64,000 nt of DNA from Plantago major (Eukaryota; Streptophyta; Magnoliopsida; Lamiales; Plantaginaceae), in assembly GCA_026545765.1 (NCBI GenBank), contig CM048839.1:23622566-23686565 (forward strand). The letters run 5' to 3'. Position 1 is the stretch's first letter; each line of letters starts with the position of its first letter. Positions 12,051 through 23,402 of this stretch are shown in pieces. The notes beneath the pieces were generated by a model. That model made no database searches. It saw only the letters and a program-made list of their open reading frames with translations, and was not told the DNA's origin. The translations under genes were made by a program, and so were the position numbers.

Positions 12051-13521
12051 ACGACTCTGTGGTTTAGCTTTGTCTGTCTATAACAACTGCTTACTACTTG
12101 GTTTTCTAAGTATTAATTTGAGCACATCAAATTTGGCGCAGCTGCCGGGGAATTAATTCCTACTGTAGCGTTTTGAGTGTGATTCTTTGTTTGTTGATAG
12201 TTTTTATTTGTTTAGCTAGTTTTTTTTTTTTTTTTTTTTGTCGGAACTACTCGTGGTTTCCTGTCTTTGTGTGTGCAGGAACTTATGACAATCGAGAAGC
12301 CATACAAATCCCCAATCGTAAAATCAAAAACCTATGGAGAATGGCTTATCGAGCGAGCACAGCTAATGACAGAGGAAGTGCTTGTGACTTTCGACAATTT
12401 TGTGGAGAAAGATTTGATGAAGCATGGTTTCGGTTTCTAGAGCTGCAAGAAGAGTTCATATATGCTGGATTGGAGGATAAGGAATGGATAGGATGTTTCT
12501 ATTGGGGATTAACCGAGAGTAGTAGAATGATGTTAGATGAAGCTGCGAGACAACCCATAGATGAGTTCGAACTTGGACAATTCTTTGAGTTTATCAATGC
12601 GCAGGTTTGTATTTACAAAGAGACGATGTTGTGGTGTGAGAACATCGAGCGTGAGAAGACAAACTGCCTTGCTGAGCTAACTTTCGAATCTGCCCCCACA
12701 GAACAAGATGAAATAAATTCTACCCCATTACCTGCTTGTGATTCGCACGTATTGGTTCCATCACATACATTGGATTGCCCAGGGAGTTTCGACCCAATTT
12801 CTCGTTTTTATTTTCCCTCTGTTTCCCATAGTTATTTGTTAGTTTTTAAATTTTCTGATTTGTTTAATTTCAGTTTGCAGGGAATCATGGAATTATTAGA
12901 GAACTTGAGGAGAGGAGCTAAGGATGGCTCACAAAAATGCTGAGGATACCGGAAAGGATGCAAGGGATTCGTTCCCATTTGATAATGGATAGCAGCATTC
13001 CCAAAAAGTCGAGCCAATGACTATAATAAAAGGCGCTTCCCGGGAGGCAACCCGGGGTAAGTTTTCTTTATTATCAGTTTTTTATTTTTTCTTTTCTGTT
13101 CCTTCGCTTGCTTAAACTTGAAACTCGAGGACGAGCTCAAGTTTAGGTTTGGGGAGGGATTGTTTTGTGTCCGTTTTTATCGCTTTCATAGTGGTGGTCG
13201 GTGAGCCACATAGGATTGCATATCTTTTTGCGGCCTGTGTGCCTTATTTGTCTACGTGGGGTGGTATGTTAGCCACTTTTATGTGTTTGTTTTGTTTTCA
13301 GTTTTTGTCTGTAGGTTTTTGTGGGAGCGGAACCTTTGTACTCACACGAGGAAACTCGTGAAATTCTAGTCGAGGCATGGAATTTCGATCTCGCGAGGTG
13401 AGATCGCATTAGAAAGAAAAAAATCGAAATTTCATTGCCAAGGTAGAGTATTTTTTTCCAGTGTTTGTCTCGTAAGTTTCCGCCGCGGCGAGATTTATTC
13501 TTCGCCGCGGCGAGAACCTGC

Positions 13522-13577
<56 letters not shown>

Positions 13578-14940
13578 GCGATAAAGAAAACTCGCCGCAG
13601 CGAGCCTTCTCTTCGCCGCAGCGAGAGTAAAAAAAAAAAACCCTGCTCTTTTCTTCTTCTCATCCTTTTTTATTATTTCTCCAATTTCAAGTTTCTTACA
13701 CCACTCTTTTGCGATTTAAAGGTACTTTGGCTTTAAACTTCTTTCTTCCATTAATTTCGAGTTTTACTTGATTTACTTGGTTGATCGTCGTTAGTTCCTA
13801 ATTATTTACTCTTGTGGGTTGATTGCATGATACTATATGTTTGATTGCTTCTTGCTTTTGGATTCACTTGTTTGATTGTTCAATTGCACCCCACTCAAAA
13901 TTATGCCACATTGTACCTATTTTGCATTGCTTATGACCTTTCTTATGATTGTGATCTTAGTTGCGCGCATTGAATCGAGTTTAGATATGGAGTATTGAAT
14001 TGGTTTGGGGATATTTTTGTATTCCCCTGTTTCTGACTGATGATCTTGTTTTGGTTTGGGGAAGTAGTAATCTTACTCTTCTCCCATATTACTATCTCTT
14101 ACACCGTTTTTGCAGGCAACATGTCTAGCGTATCACAGTGTACCAGCAGGAGGAGTGAGACAGGGGAGTAGATGCTAGAGAGCAGCGTGAGATTGAGTGC
14201 TTGGAGCAGCAGGCCACACTATGGAAGGCACAATAGGATTTCTGGGAGCAACGCTTCGGTGGAGGCGCTTCTAGATCAGCTTTATTCCACCTTTGGAGAC
14301 ATCGCTATGGTTAGTCATTCTATACAGACGTTTTCTCTTACACTATTCATTGCTAGGGATTAGCAATTTTGTGGTTTGGGGATGTTGTCGACTGTATCAT
14401 GAGCTTATATTGTCTCGTACATTGTTTCCTGCTATTTTACTTCTGTTTCTAGAGTCTTTCGTGAGTCTGAGTTGTTCTTCAAAGTCGAACGTCTATTGTA
14501 GATGATAAATTTGCTTGCTGCTTATGTTTTGTATGATATTTAACTGGAAGTTGTTTAGTGGATTTAAAATCTTATAAGTATGTTTCTCTTGTAAATATCA
14601 AGTATGTGTAGCTCTTTGGTCCAAAAAGCCGGTGAGAAACCTTTAGCCGATGAAAAAATATTGTACCGGCACCTGTGTGATTTATTCGGAAAGTGCAAAC
14701 TCCCTTGTTTGCACCTCATCATGCTCATGTGTACTCTGTGTAAGTTAAGTATGACGAACGACATGCTCTTCTTGATCTATTCTATCGATGCCAATCCATT
14801 ACAAAGAACCGGTTTGGGGAGAAGAATTCTGCTGTGCTGATATGTTTAATTTATACTTGTAATCTGTATTGCTTCCCCTGATTATTTAATATGTCTCGGA
14901 GTGTATATGTGGTGCTCATCATCACTGTAGTCGTGTTAGG
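12051..14940 (+). mobile_element. Ty3/gypsy (Athila/Tat-like) retrotransposon remnant
   Basis: The sequence near 12,128-12,150 (TTTGGCGCAGCTGCCGGGGA) resembles the primer-binding region typical of Athila/Tat elements. A frame at about 12,270-12,700 encodes a Retrotrans_gag-like piece (FDEAWFRFLEL, then a GL..W..CFYWGL pattern). Around 13,030-13,155 the GGGAGGCAACCC and GGTTTGGGGAGGG motifs common in such elements occur. No pol domain is seen, so this is a non-autonomous or heavily decayed element. The copia element interrupts its LTR region. The right border is unclear; 13,680-14,940 shows only weak repeat-like non-coding sequence. Confidence 0.6.
13484..13626 (+). repeat. Four near-palindromes (CGCCGCGGCG type) flanking a TA microsatellite
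   Basis: TCGCCGCGGCGAG or the variant TCGCCGCAGCGAG appears twice on each side of a run of about 26 TA units (13,523-13,575). The GC-rich palindromes stand out in AT-rich surroundings. Confidence 0.85.
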
Positions 14941-15057
14941 CGTGTTTCAAATACTACCTATATACAGGCGTGGTCCTAAAAAGCCATATGACCGTGAGGG
15001 TTGATGGCACGTATACCAAACTGACACGCACAAAAGTTCAGACTTCGGTAAAACATA

Positions 15058-16480
15058 CACTACCAAAAAAAGTGAGACTAAAAGAGTCCATTGTGGCCAA
15101 TTGATTAGCATATAATTCATAGTATGCAAGAATGTGGTCCAAAGAAGAGCTGCTCTCAAGGTGAAGTTCTTTTTGGTCGACACATCATATGCAGGGATAC
15201 CATCCGTCCACAACTCAATCAGCTCCTTGATTAAGGGTTGCAAGAAAACATCCAACGTCAGTCCAGGATCTTTTGGCCCAGGCACCAATGCAGTCAGAAA
15301 CATGAATGGCTCCTTCATGCACTCACCGGGGGGCAGGTTGTACGGTGTGAGCAAAACTGGCCAACAAGAGTATTTTCGGTCACTTCCAAACGGGTTAAAA
15401 CCATCCGTACAAAGTCCCAATCGTACATTTCTAGATTCGGCTGCAAACTCTGGATATGTCTTGTCAAACGATTTCCATGCGGGTGAGTCTGCTGGATGGT
15501 CCATTCTACCATCTTCTGCATTATCCGAGATTACTCGCTCCTTGTGCCACCGCATTTTATCGGCAGATGCACTTGAAGCATACAATCTCTTCAAACGAGG
15601 TGCTAGAGGGAAGTACCACATTTTCTTATGTGGGAGATTTTTCTTCAGTCGTTTCTTTGAAGCCCCCTCCTTGTAACGCTTGTACCGTTCCTTACCACAG
15701 AACTTGCATTATATTAGATCTGCATCCTCCTCCCAATAGATCATGCACATTTTCAGACAACAGTCAATGGTTACCACAGGCAACCCCAAACCCCGCATCT
15801 TTTTCTTCGCTTGGTAAAAGTTGGTGGGAACTAGGTTTTCTTCAGGACAAAGGGCCGACATTACGTCAACCCATTCATTGAAGCTCGATTCAGATTGCTG
15901 GCCATTAGCCTTACAACTCATTAGCTGAGCCAACAAAGACAACTCAGTGAGCTTACACCCCGGATAAACCGGCTTCCTTGATGATTCTAACAAGTCAAAG
16001 AACACCTGATCCTCGGGATTCGGTGGTTCCTCCACCTTCCCCCTCGATTTCAGTGTTACTTGTGTCCATGAACTCTGCCCCTGCAGCATTATACACCATT
16101 TGTTCGACTCGAGGTCGAATAGCATCGCCTTCAGATGTACTTTGTTCCCCGACTTGTTCATTTTTTCTCTTCCTTCCACGCTGTCTGTATTGGTCATATG
16201 TATTGGACGATGCTGCTTCCTCACCATGATGATTCCATACCTGATACGCAGACAGGAATCCATTTTTCCTCAAATGCTGGACTACCGCTGTAGGAGTCAG
16301 GTATTGATTGTTTTTGCACTTTTTCATTGTATAAGGGCACTTTATCAACCCATCATTTACACAAGCCGGATTTGAGATTGCAAATGCAATGAAACCTTCA
16401 ACCCCTTTCAGAAAACTCGATTGAACTCTGCCATTTAGAGTACGACAATACATCCATGAACGATCGGTATTCATTGAATA
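15058..16480 (-). mobile_element. CACTA (En/Spm) element A, partial
   Basis: A TNP2-type transposase is coded on the minus strand. At 15,058 the plus strand reads CACTACCAAAAAAAG, a CACTA-type terminus in the right orientation to be the element's 3' end. No matching terminus follows the gene's 5' end; after 16,480 comes about 250 bp of AT-rich DNA and then part of a second copy. The element is therefore incomplete or rearranged. Confidence 0.7.
15128..16474 (-). pseudogene. TNP2-type CACTA transposase, N-terminal half, disrupted
   Basis: Starting from ATG at 16,474 the protein opens with a transposase-associated domain: DRSWMY, then an FI.FA core, CP...C.N and HLRKNGF..YQVWNHHGE (16,200-16,474). 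A linker follows, then the start of the Tnp2 domain (YPGCKLTELSLLAQLM, NFYQAKKKMRGLGLPV; 15,709-16,000), a CKFCGKERYK zinc motif near 15,690, and MRWHKE, HPADSPAWKSFDKTYPEFA, NVRLGLCTDGFNPFG and LTPYNLPP (15,250-15,600). These are classic TNP2 signatures. The frame shifts once near 16,040, and a TAA stands just before the CKFC motif. Similarity ends after RAALLWT (near 15,130), so the catalytic C-terminal part is missing. Confidence 0.88.
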
Positions 16481-16734
16481 ATTAGATAATAACCTGACAC
16501 ATTTGAATTCATTAGATCGAGGTCTATCATTTATGATAATAAATCAATTTCAAAATAATTCAGTAAATTGCTACATAATATAAGTTATATTAGCTTCAAT
16601 CAATTGTTACGTCATTACATAATATAAGTTACATTAGCTTCAATTTTACCATAATGTTTGGTTTCATATATCAACTAATGATTACTAGTTATACAAGCCT
16701 AAAGACAAAACGGATAAAACTCACATTCTCTTGC

Positions 16735-16894
16735 AGCCCCCTCCTCACCACTTGTGACGCTCCCTACCACAGAACTTGCATTCCAACAGATCTACATCCT
16801 CCTCCCAATACACCATGCACATGTTCCGACAACCAAAAAAGTACTCAATAGGCGGCCCCAAACCCCGCCTCTCCCTCCATTAGAGGTATGCCAT
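16735..16894 (-). pseudogene. Second TNP2 copy (B), zinc-motif segment
   Basis: This 160-bp stretch is clearly similar to 15,661-15,820 of copy A, including the CKFCG-type motif on the minus strand. The matching N-terminal part of copy B resumes at 18,179. The segment equivalent to about 15,820-16,196 of copy A is absent, and another CACTA-derived sequence occupies its place. Confidence 0.75.
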
Positions 16895-16898
16895 CACT

Positions 16899-18178
16899 AA
16901 ATCCGTCGCCCCTGTAGTGACGAATCGCTAAGGGTAGCGACGGATTTAATCCGTCGCTACCCGTAGCGACGGATAAAAGTTATCCGTCGCTACAGAGCAA
17001 CGGATAAAATTATCCGTCGCTACTTTTGTTGACCATAATAAAAAGAAAAAAAATAAAAAAATTTAGCGACGGATAGATCTATCCGTCGCTATATAGCCGG
17101 AAAATAAAAAAAAATAAAAAAGTTAGCGACGGATAGATCTAGATCTATCCGTCGCTAAAAGCCTAAAAAATATAATATATCTCCACCACCACCTCCTTTC
17201 CTCCACCACCTCTCCTCTCCTCCTCCTCCACCACCACCATCTTTCTCCTCCCACCACCACCGCACCACCACACGACCACCACCACCATCCTCCACCACCA
17301 CCATCTCCTCCACCACCTCCTTTCCTCCTCCCACCACCACCGCACCACACCCACCGCACCACCACTGCCACCACCACCTTTCTCCTCCCACCACACTGCC
17401 ACCACCACCGCACCACCACACTGCCACCACCACCGCACCACCACTGCCACCACCACCATCCGCCTCTCCACGCCACCACCGCCACCGGATCTCATCGCCA
17501 CCACCGCCACCGGATCTCCACCGTCCACCTCCGGATCTTCGATTTATCTTTTTATATATTTTTGATATTTTAGGTATTTTAGTTTGTACATTTTAGGTAT
17601 TTATCTTTTATCTTTTTGTACATTTTCGGTATTTTAGTTTGTATTGTATTATTGTATAATGAATTTGTATTATTGTCATTGTATACAATTTTCGATTTAT
17701 TGTATAATCGTATTGAATATTGTAGTTTCGATTTGAATATCAACCGAATTATTGTCCGATTTGAATATTGTAGTTTCGATAAATCAATATCTCGTATACG
17801 AATACAAATTGGATACGAATTAATCCGTATACGAATATAAAAATTCGAATACGGATTTTATTTTTTTAAAAAAATAGCAATGTAACGACGGATAGATCTA
17901 TCCGTCGCCACGTGGGGCGACGGATAGAATCTATCCGTCGTTATATTGGCGACGGATAGATTCTATCCGTCGCCAATAATCAATTTAAAAAAAATAAAAA
18001 AAGTCAAAAATGATAATCCGTCGTCCAATCCGTCGCGAATTGGACGACGGATTATTTATCCGTCGCCACAGCTCCAGTGGGGCGACGGAATTTCTATCCG
18101 TCGCCAGAGCTGGGGCGACGGATCGCTGGTCTGTAGCGACGGATCTATCCGTCGCTACAGACCAGTTTTTTTGTAGTG
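16899..18178. mobile_element. Non-autonomous CACTA element inside TNP2 copy B
   Basis: It ends at 18,178 with CCAGTTTTTTTGTAGTG, a good CACTA terminus, and carries many subterminal GCGACGGAT / ATCCGTCGC inverted repeats at both sides (16,905-17,155 and 17,880-18,165). The left side matches the inside of the terminus at 19,816 but lacks the outermost 35 or so bases, so the left end seems lost. The middle is a CCACCA-rich low-complexity block followed by AT-rich DNA. No coding sequence is seen. Confidence 0.75.
17168..17530. repeat. CCACCA/CTCCTC low-complexity block
   Basis: Nearly all bases are C, A or T on the plus strand, in irregular CCACCA and CTCCTCC units. Long minus-strand frames of W, G and V here are a composition effect, not a gene. 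Confidence 0.9.
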
Positions 18179-18470
18179 CATGGACGGTGCTTCCTCACCA
18201 TGATGAATCCATACATGATACTCAGGCATGAATCCATTACGTCTCAAGTGCTCAAATACCGCTGTAGGAGTCATAAATTGCTTGTTTCTGCAGGTTTCCA
18301 ATGTGCAAGGACACTTTATCAACCCCCCCCCCCCCCATTTGCACAAGCCAGACGTCCCATGGCAAACGCGATGAAACCTTTAACCCTTTTACAAACTCCT
18401 ACAAACTCTGCCATTTACCGCCGTACAATCGTAAATCCATGAACGGTCGGAATTCATTAGATACTTTTGT
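18179..18470 (-). pseudogene. Second TNP2 copy (B), transposase-associated domain
   Basis: The minus strand encodes a CPCTLETC.N, HLRRNGF.PEYHVWIHHGE pattern, homologous to 16,196-16,470 of copy A. It starts immediately after the CACTA terminus at 18,178. A long poly-C run near 18,325-18,339 and stops upstream disrupt the frame. With 16,735-16,894 it forms the split remains of one gene. Confidence 0.8.
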
Positions 18471-19375
18471 AACTTAACACGTTCCAATTGATTAGATCGT
18501 ATTTAATTGATTAGATCGATTCCAATTCTGCCGAGATTGTCGAGATTAATTGTTAATTATTATACGTTCCTTATAATTTCATGATTAATTATTAAGTGTT
18601 CGATATGTTACAAAATTTCCCATGTATTTTAACCATTTCAACCCCTTACTACTACGAGTTATAAATTATAAATTACACGTTAATATAATCAACAAATGGT
18701 CTCAAAACACTTAACTAAATCCTCGTAATCTAGTACATATACGAATTTATCAAATCAAAACTACTTAACATTATACTAATTAACAATCTAAGTGATAGCA
18801 ATCTCAAAGTTAATTAACTAAATCTTAACATTATACTAATTAACTAGTAATACTAATTTGATATATATACTTAACATTAAACTAGTCGAAATTAACAAAA
18901 TTCTCAAATTTGTCAAAAAAATAGGGTTTCAAAACACTAATCGTATTACATATACAAAAACATCAAACATGAAAATCAAGCTTAATCAATCAAACATCAA
19001 ACACTAAATCAATTTCACAACAAAATCAATCAATTGACAACCCCAAGCTTAACCCACTACTTCATATAACATATACTAGCTACCATAATTGTTTACAAAC
19101 ATACAATTGATCCAAATTATCAAAAATCTCAAATTTAGAATAGTTAGGGTTTAACTTAATACCTTCAAATTGCGGGAAAAATAGCCGAAGAAGGATGAAA
19201 TTGATCGACCACCCAAGCTCCTTGTCCCATGAGCTTCGAATTGACACCAAGATTGGCTGGAATTGTGGAGTTTTGACCGGAAAGTGGATAAGAACGAATG
19301 AGGAAGGGAGGAGGAAGATTTTGAAGCAGACGTGAAAATGGTGAAAATGGGGTTGCTGTCTGCGTTTTTCACTAT
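18471..19375. other. AT-rich CACTA 5' region, no gene seen
   Basis: This is the DNA between the broken transposase start and the subterminal repeats that begin at 19,378. It is AT-rich with stops in all frames. A 73-codon minus frame at 19,151-19,372 resembles no family I know and may be an untranslated leader of the element. Confidence 0.5.
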
Positions 19376-19377
19376 TT

Positions 19378-20007
19378 TCTAGCGACGGATCGCTATATAT
19401 CCGTTGCTAAGACGGATCGCGATCCGTCGCTAGGACCGACGGATCGCGATCCGTCGGTCCTAATTTCTTTTTTATTTATTTTTTTAAAAATTATCCGTCG
19501 CTATTTTTTTATTTTTAAATAATTTACGACGAATAATCTATCCGTCGTAAATTTTTGAATTCTTTTTAAAAATAAAATTAAAAGTCAACACATTAGCGAC
19601 GGATAAAATTATCCGTCGCTAACAGAGGGACGGATAAAATTATTCGTCGCTCTGTAGCGACGGATAACTTTTATCCGTCGCTAAGGGTAGCGACGGATTA
19701 AATCCGTTGCTACCCTTAGCGATATCCGTCGCTACCCTTAGCGATCCGTCGCTATAGGGGCGACGGATAAAATCCGTCGCCCCTATCCATCGTTTTTTCC
19801 CTGATTTCTTGTAGTGGATCCGTCGCTAAAACAGTAGATTTTTGTAGTGTTTCCTGATCTCCATAAGAGCCGAGGGAGGGCGGGGATAGATTTTTGTAGT
19901 GTTTCCTGATCTCCATGGCTCTTATCAGTTGCCCGATCCGTCGCTAAGGGATTAGCGACGAATCGGGTGGGCTTTAGCGACGGACTAAAGCCCCTTTTTT
20001 TGTAGTG
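19378..20007. repeat. CACTA subterminal repeats with several stacked termini
   Basis: The stretch is packed with GCGACGGAT in both orientations. CACTA-like ends (TTGTAGTG preceded by T-runs) occur near 19,816 (CTGATTTCTTGTAGTG), 19,858, 19,902 and 20,007. A direct repeat of about 28 bp (GATTTTTGTAGTGTTTCC and onward) occurs at about 19,847 and 19,890. This suggests nested or repeated insertions, the last ending at 20,007. Confidence 0.7.
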
Positions 20008-20589
20008 TGTGTTGTATACTTTTATATTTTATTTTGGTTCCGTTTGAGGGATAGTTTTTTTGTAAAAAAAACATGTACGTATTCTTAATTAATGTCGAAT
20101 TGCGGTAGACCCTATTTTTACATTTTTATAGTTAACATAAATAAACACTTTAATTGATATTGAAAAGAATACCCGACGACACCATCGCACACCAACGTTG
20201 TTCTTAAGAAATTTTGACTATCTTATTTTCTCGATTAATTTATTTAATCCTCACATTTCTATTTATTATTAAAAGTAAAACTATACTGTGGCATTGCCAT
20301 ACTAGTAATATAATTAAAATATCTTTATCCAACATGATAAACCATTAGCAGTTTCTGGTGATAGCTTCAAATTCCATTTTCATAAATAAATATATATTTT
20401 TGGAGTTCAAATGTATAAGCTGTCAAAATTTGGTGGGTAAAGTGTATCAGTACGAAAGCTGCGGGGCATAGGTTCAGTTGTTTACAATATTTTAGCCAAA
20501 ATGGAATATTAACCAAACTTGGGCCTAAACTTGAAATATCCTTTAACAAGTGACAATTTGTTAAAATTTCAAATCGGGACAGTCCCACC
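20008..20589. other. Intergenic, nothing recognised
   Basis: AT-rich sequence with no convincing coding frame and no terminal repeats that I can pair. Confidence 0.5.
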
Positions 20590-21330
20590 GGTGAGGGATC
20601 TCCTCCTACATAATTTATCCTTCATCTCCTCCTTCACTAAATTGATGATTGAGATTTGTCAATTAATTCAATCAAACAAACTATAGTTAGATTTGTCTAT
20701 TTATGTTATGTAAATATTATAGACAATTAATCACATTAATTATAAAAAAGAAATAATTTTAAAGGTTTGAAAATGAACAATTAAAATATCAAACCCACGA
20801 GACTTGCTGGGGTAAATAGAGTTTGAGAGTGATATTTTTAAAGTATTTTATTTACGTTGATGTATATTTCACAAAATGTTTAATTTACTCTTGAACCATG
20901 ATTTGAAAAAAATATATGTCAAAAAAATTAAGAGAGTTGTTAAAGTCAATGATATTTTAAACTCACTTTTGCTTAAGAAAGACAGTAAATGTATGTTTGG
21001 TGTTGATTTGTCTTACGATAATAAAAGAATAAATTACTTTTCGTCTAAAAAGAATTAAATTAATTTTTATTTTTATTTTTTGAAATTTAAGCTCTCATTT
21101 TCTTAACCTTATTATTTTAATCTGTAAATTTTTTGTTTTCATAGACTTTTCTATTTCATACCTTGAATGTAGCTTGAGCAATTTAATTAGCATGAGTTTC
21201 CAAAATAATTAATTAAACTAATAAATACCTTAATCATGATTAATTGTGATTGAGTTAATGTACACCCGTCAATCATTAAAATGGTGTAGGAGGAGATGTA
21301 GGACAAATTATGTAGGAGGAGATCTTCACC
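20590..21330. mobile_element. Non-autonomous TIR element, about 740 bp
   Basis: Long terminal inverted repeats are visible: 20,590-20,632 (GGTGAGGGATCTCCTCCTAC onward) pairs with 21,289-21,330, whose reverse complement begins GGTGAAGATCTCCTCCTAC. About 38 of 42 positions match. The interior is AT-rich with no transposase. The target duplication is not clear, so the superfamily is open (Mutator-like is possible). Confidence 0.75.
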
Positions 21331-21895
21331 CCGTCACCTCCTACAAGGACCTTATCCACAGGGGATCGTTGAAAAATTCTCAAAATCTTACAAAAATTAG
21401 GTTTAAGCACCTAATCCCAAAATCATCAATTTTCAAAGATCCATGAATTTTACTGGCGAATTGCATTAGGGTTCTTGCTTCGTGCCTGTAATGGAGTGAA
21501 AATGTCATGTTAATTTCCATATACCTTTGGTCGTTCTTCAGATTTCTACAGCAATTTTGGTATGAAGTGTTTGGTATAGAGTTAAAATCTCGAGTTATGT
21601 AAAAATTTAAATATTTTTAATTCGGTTTTATGAATTTTAGTTCTTAGTGGCCAAGCAGATCTTCGAAAGAATACAATGAATTCTGGACTGACGAGAACAC
21701 ACATGAAACAAACAGAACAGGTTTCTTCTGATAATACTTTAGTCTCATTGCTTCCTATAGACTCTTTATTACCAACAAGCTTTGCAATGGAAATTTACAC
21801 AAGAAAACACATTAATTAAAGCAGCATCATGAAATTAGCATTGTTACATTATTATTGATCGATCGATCGAAAAGGTTTGTGCTGTTTGTGCAAGG
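21331..21895. other. 3' flank of the TSJT1-like gene
   Basis: Non-coding sequence downstream of the minus-strand gene, probably including its 3' untranslated region. A short GATC run lies at 21,857-21,870. Nothing else is recognised. Confidence 0.5.
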
Positions 21896-23261
21896 CTACT
21901 GGTGAGAAGACCAGTCTATCCAATTGGTTTCGCTTCCAACACGGGGTATACTGTTAACTCTTGAATACAGATCAACCTTGAAATTAGCCCCACACATTAC
22001 TCCTTCACTGTCAATTCTCGGCATTGCCCGAAGCTTATTCATCGGATGCTCGAAGCTCATTAGTCCCGATTCGCTGTGGAATATGCATCCTGCAAGATCG
22101 AGCACACCACATTATTATAAGTATAAAGTTGTTCTGCACTTGCAATGCTCAAAGAATGTCAATTACCTGCTGGAAATGGAGCAAAGGACTTGGCACATAC
22201 AGCTTTGATCACTTGCAGGTCATCGGATATAACAACCGAACCATCTGCAGCTATACCCCAGTACAACTTCACACCTCCATCAGAACCCTGAATTACATTC
22301 GTAATGCAAGTCAATTTCTTGTCCGTTACACAAGACATATTTCTATCTCATCTAAAAACTCCAACTTTTAGAGAAATTAAAAACGTACCAGTGCAGTAAA
22401 AACTGTTCCAACCTTGCTGTCATAGACAACAAAAGCGAAACTACCCTCAAGATCCTTAATAACCTGGTCAGCCGGATAAGGACCACGGTCGCGCAACGTC
22501 CTATATGCCTCTATCACAAGCATGGCCTCATTTGCATTTCGTGACAATCCATATTGCCTGATTTGGGCGCACAGGTTGTTCAAAGTCCCCAGGAATACAC
22601 AATTGATGCCATCATATGCACAGAACAACCTACAACAATATCATTTGTTAACCAATCCATCTCATATTCTCATTGAATGAACAATTAGTTAAATGACTTA
22701 AATATTATCCGGTTTATTCTTTGCTACAATTAGATACTGTACTGTGCTGGTTAATTATTACTACCTCCATTTCAGAAAAAGTGTTACATTTCTTTATTAC
22801 GGTTAAGCGTTTGGTGCGATTTCTTCTTAAACGATAATAGTAAATAATTTAATAAAATCATATAATAAAAATTAAATAATTAAATTGTTATTATATGATT
22901 TTATTAAATTATTCTTATTATCGTTATAATAATTGTCAAACTCAAGCATTCGTTGAAGGAGTATACATGGCACAACATTTAAATCACTATCAGTCACAAC
23001 GACATGCTGTAGCAAAGAATAGACGGAATTTGCTCACCTTTGGGTGCGATTAAGAAGGGACTGATTATCAGGACGAGCATAAGCAAGAACAGCAGCATCA
23101 CCGAAGCTCATTGAAAAGGCGTTAGTGGGATGAGCAGAAAGGAACTCCCTGAGAGTTTCTTCGGGACTTTTGGGAACGCTGTTGGAACCTGCCCTGTGAG
23201 AAGCAGGGCTCTTTAGCTCTTCAGGTGGATGAGCAAACGCCTTGTGAAATATAGCCAACAT
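21896..23261 (-). CDS. Stem-specific protein TSJT1-like (aluminium-induced protein with YGL and LRDR motifs)
   Basis: Four exons read complement(21896..22089, 22167..22287, 22389..22629, 23038..23261). All introns are GT-AG and the joined frame is 780 nt, giving 259 residues, the usual family length. The protein belongs to the Wali7/DUF3700 family with a class II glutamine-amidotransferase fold. The signatures are Y-G-L at residues 101-103 and L-R-D-R at 120-123 (TLRDRGPYPADQ), followed by DLEGSFAFVVYDSK and VKLYWGIAADGSVVISDD. It starts Met-Leu, so the Cys2 nucleophile of active amidotransferases is absent and enzyme activity is unlikely. Relatives are induced by aluminium, auxin, sugar starvation or dormancy; the exact role is not established. 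The start is the only ATG giving the conserved MLAIFHKAF N-terminus. Intron 1 holds a small hairpin MITE. I see no damage. Confidence 0.95.
22761..22961. mobile_element. Stowaway-like MITE in intron 1 of the TSJT1-like gene
   Basis: The ends read TA-CTACCTCCATTTC and GAAGGAG-TA, with TA on both sides. The middle is a long AT-rich inverted repeat (ATTTAATAAAATCATATAAT against its complement). TIRs are short and degraded, as is common for old Stowaway (Tc1/mariner-type) MITEs. It lies well away from both splice sites. Confidence 0.6.
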
Positions 23262-23386
23262 TTTTTTTTAGTGTAGTTAAAGTGAAAAATCAGTGATTGT
23301 GTTGTGAGTAAAGAACGGCCTGGAAGTAATAATTTAAATAAAGAACGATGAAGATGGGAGGAATAATATAGTGCTAGGAGAAGAAG

Positions 23387-23402
23387 TTGTATATATACTA
23401 TA
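23387..23402 (-). promoter_or_regulatory. Likely TATA box of the TSJT1-like gene
   Basis: On the minus strand the sequence reads TATAGTATATATAC, about 125-140 bases upstream of the ATG at 23,261. That leaves a leader of about 100 bases, a normal plant layout. Confidence 0.5.

Noticed and set aside
13409-13663. 84-codon minus frame with an Ile-Tyr run
   Set aside because: It runs through the TA microsatellite; no domain.
17123-17528. Three overlapping minus frames rich in Trp, Gly and Val
   Set aside because: They are translations of the CCACCA/CTCCTC low-complexity block.
16892-18181. CAT on both sides of 16,895-18,178 with CACTA at 16,895, as a 3-bp target duplication
   Set aside because: Alignment with the terminus at 19,816 shows that the left side lacks the outer TIR; the CACTA letters at 16,895 are part of a degraded ATCCGTCG stretch, so the match is probably chance.
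19151-19372. 73-codon minus frame near the CACTA end
   Set aside because: No recognisable domain; it may be leader sequence, so I did not call a gene.
20876-21058. 60-codon plus frame inside the 740-bp TIR element
   Set aside because: AT-rich, Lys/Asn-rich, no domain; expected by chance.
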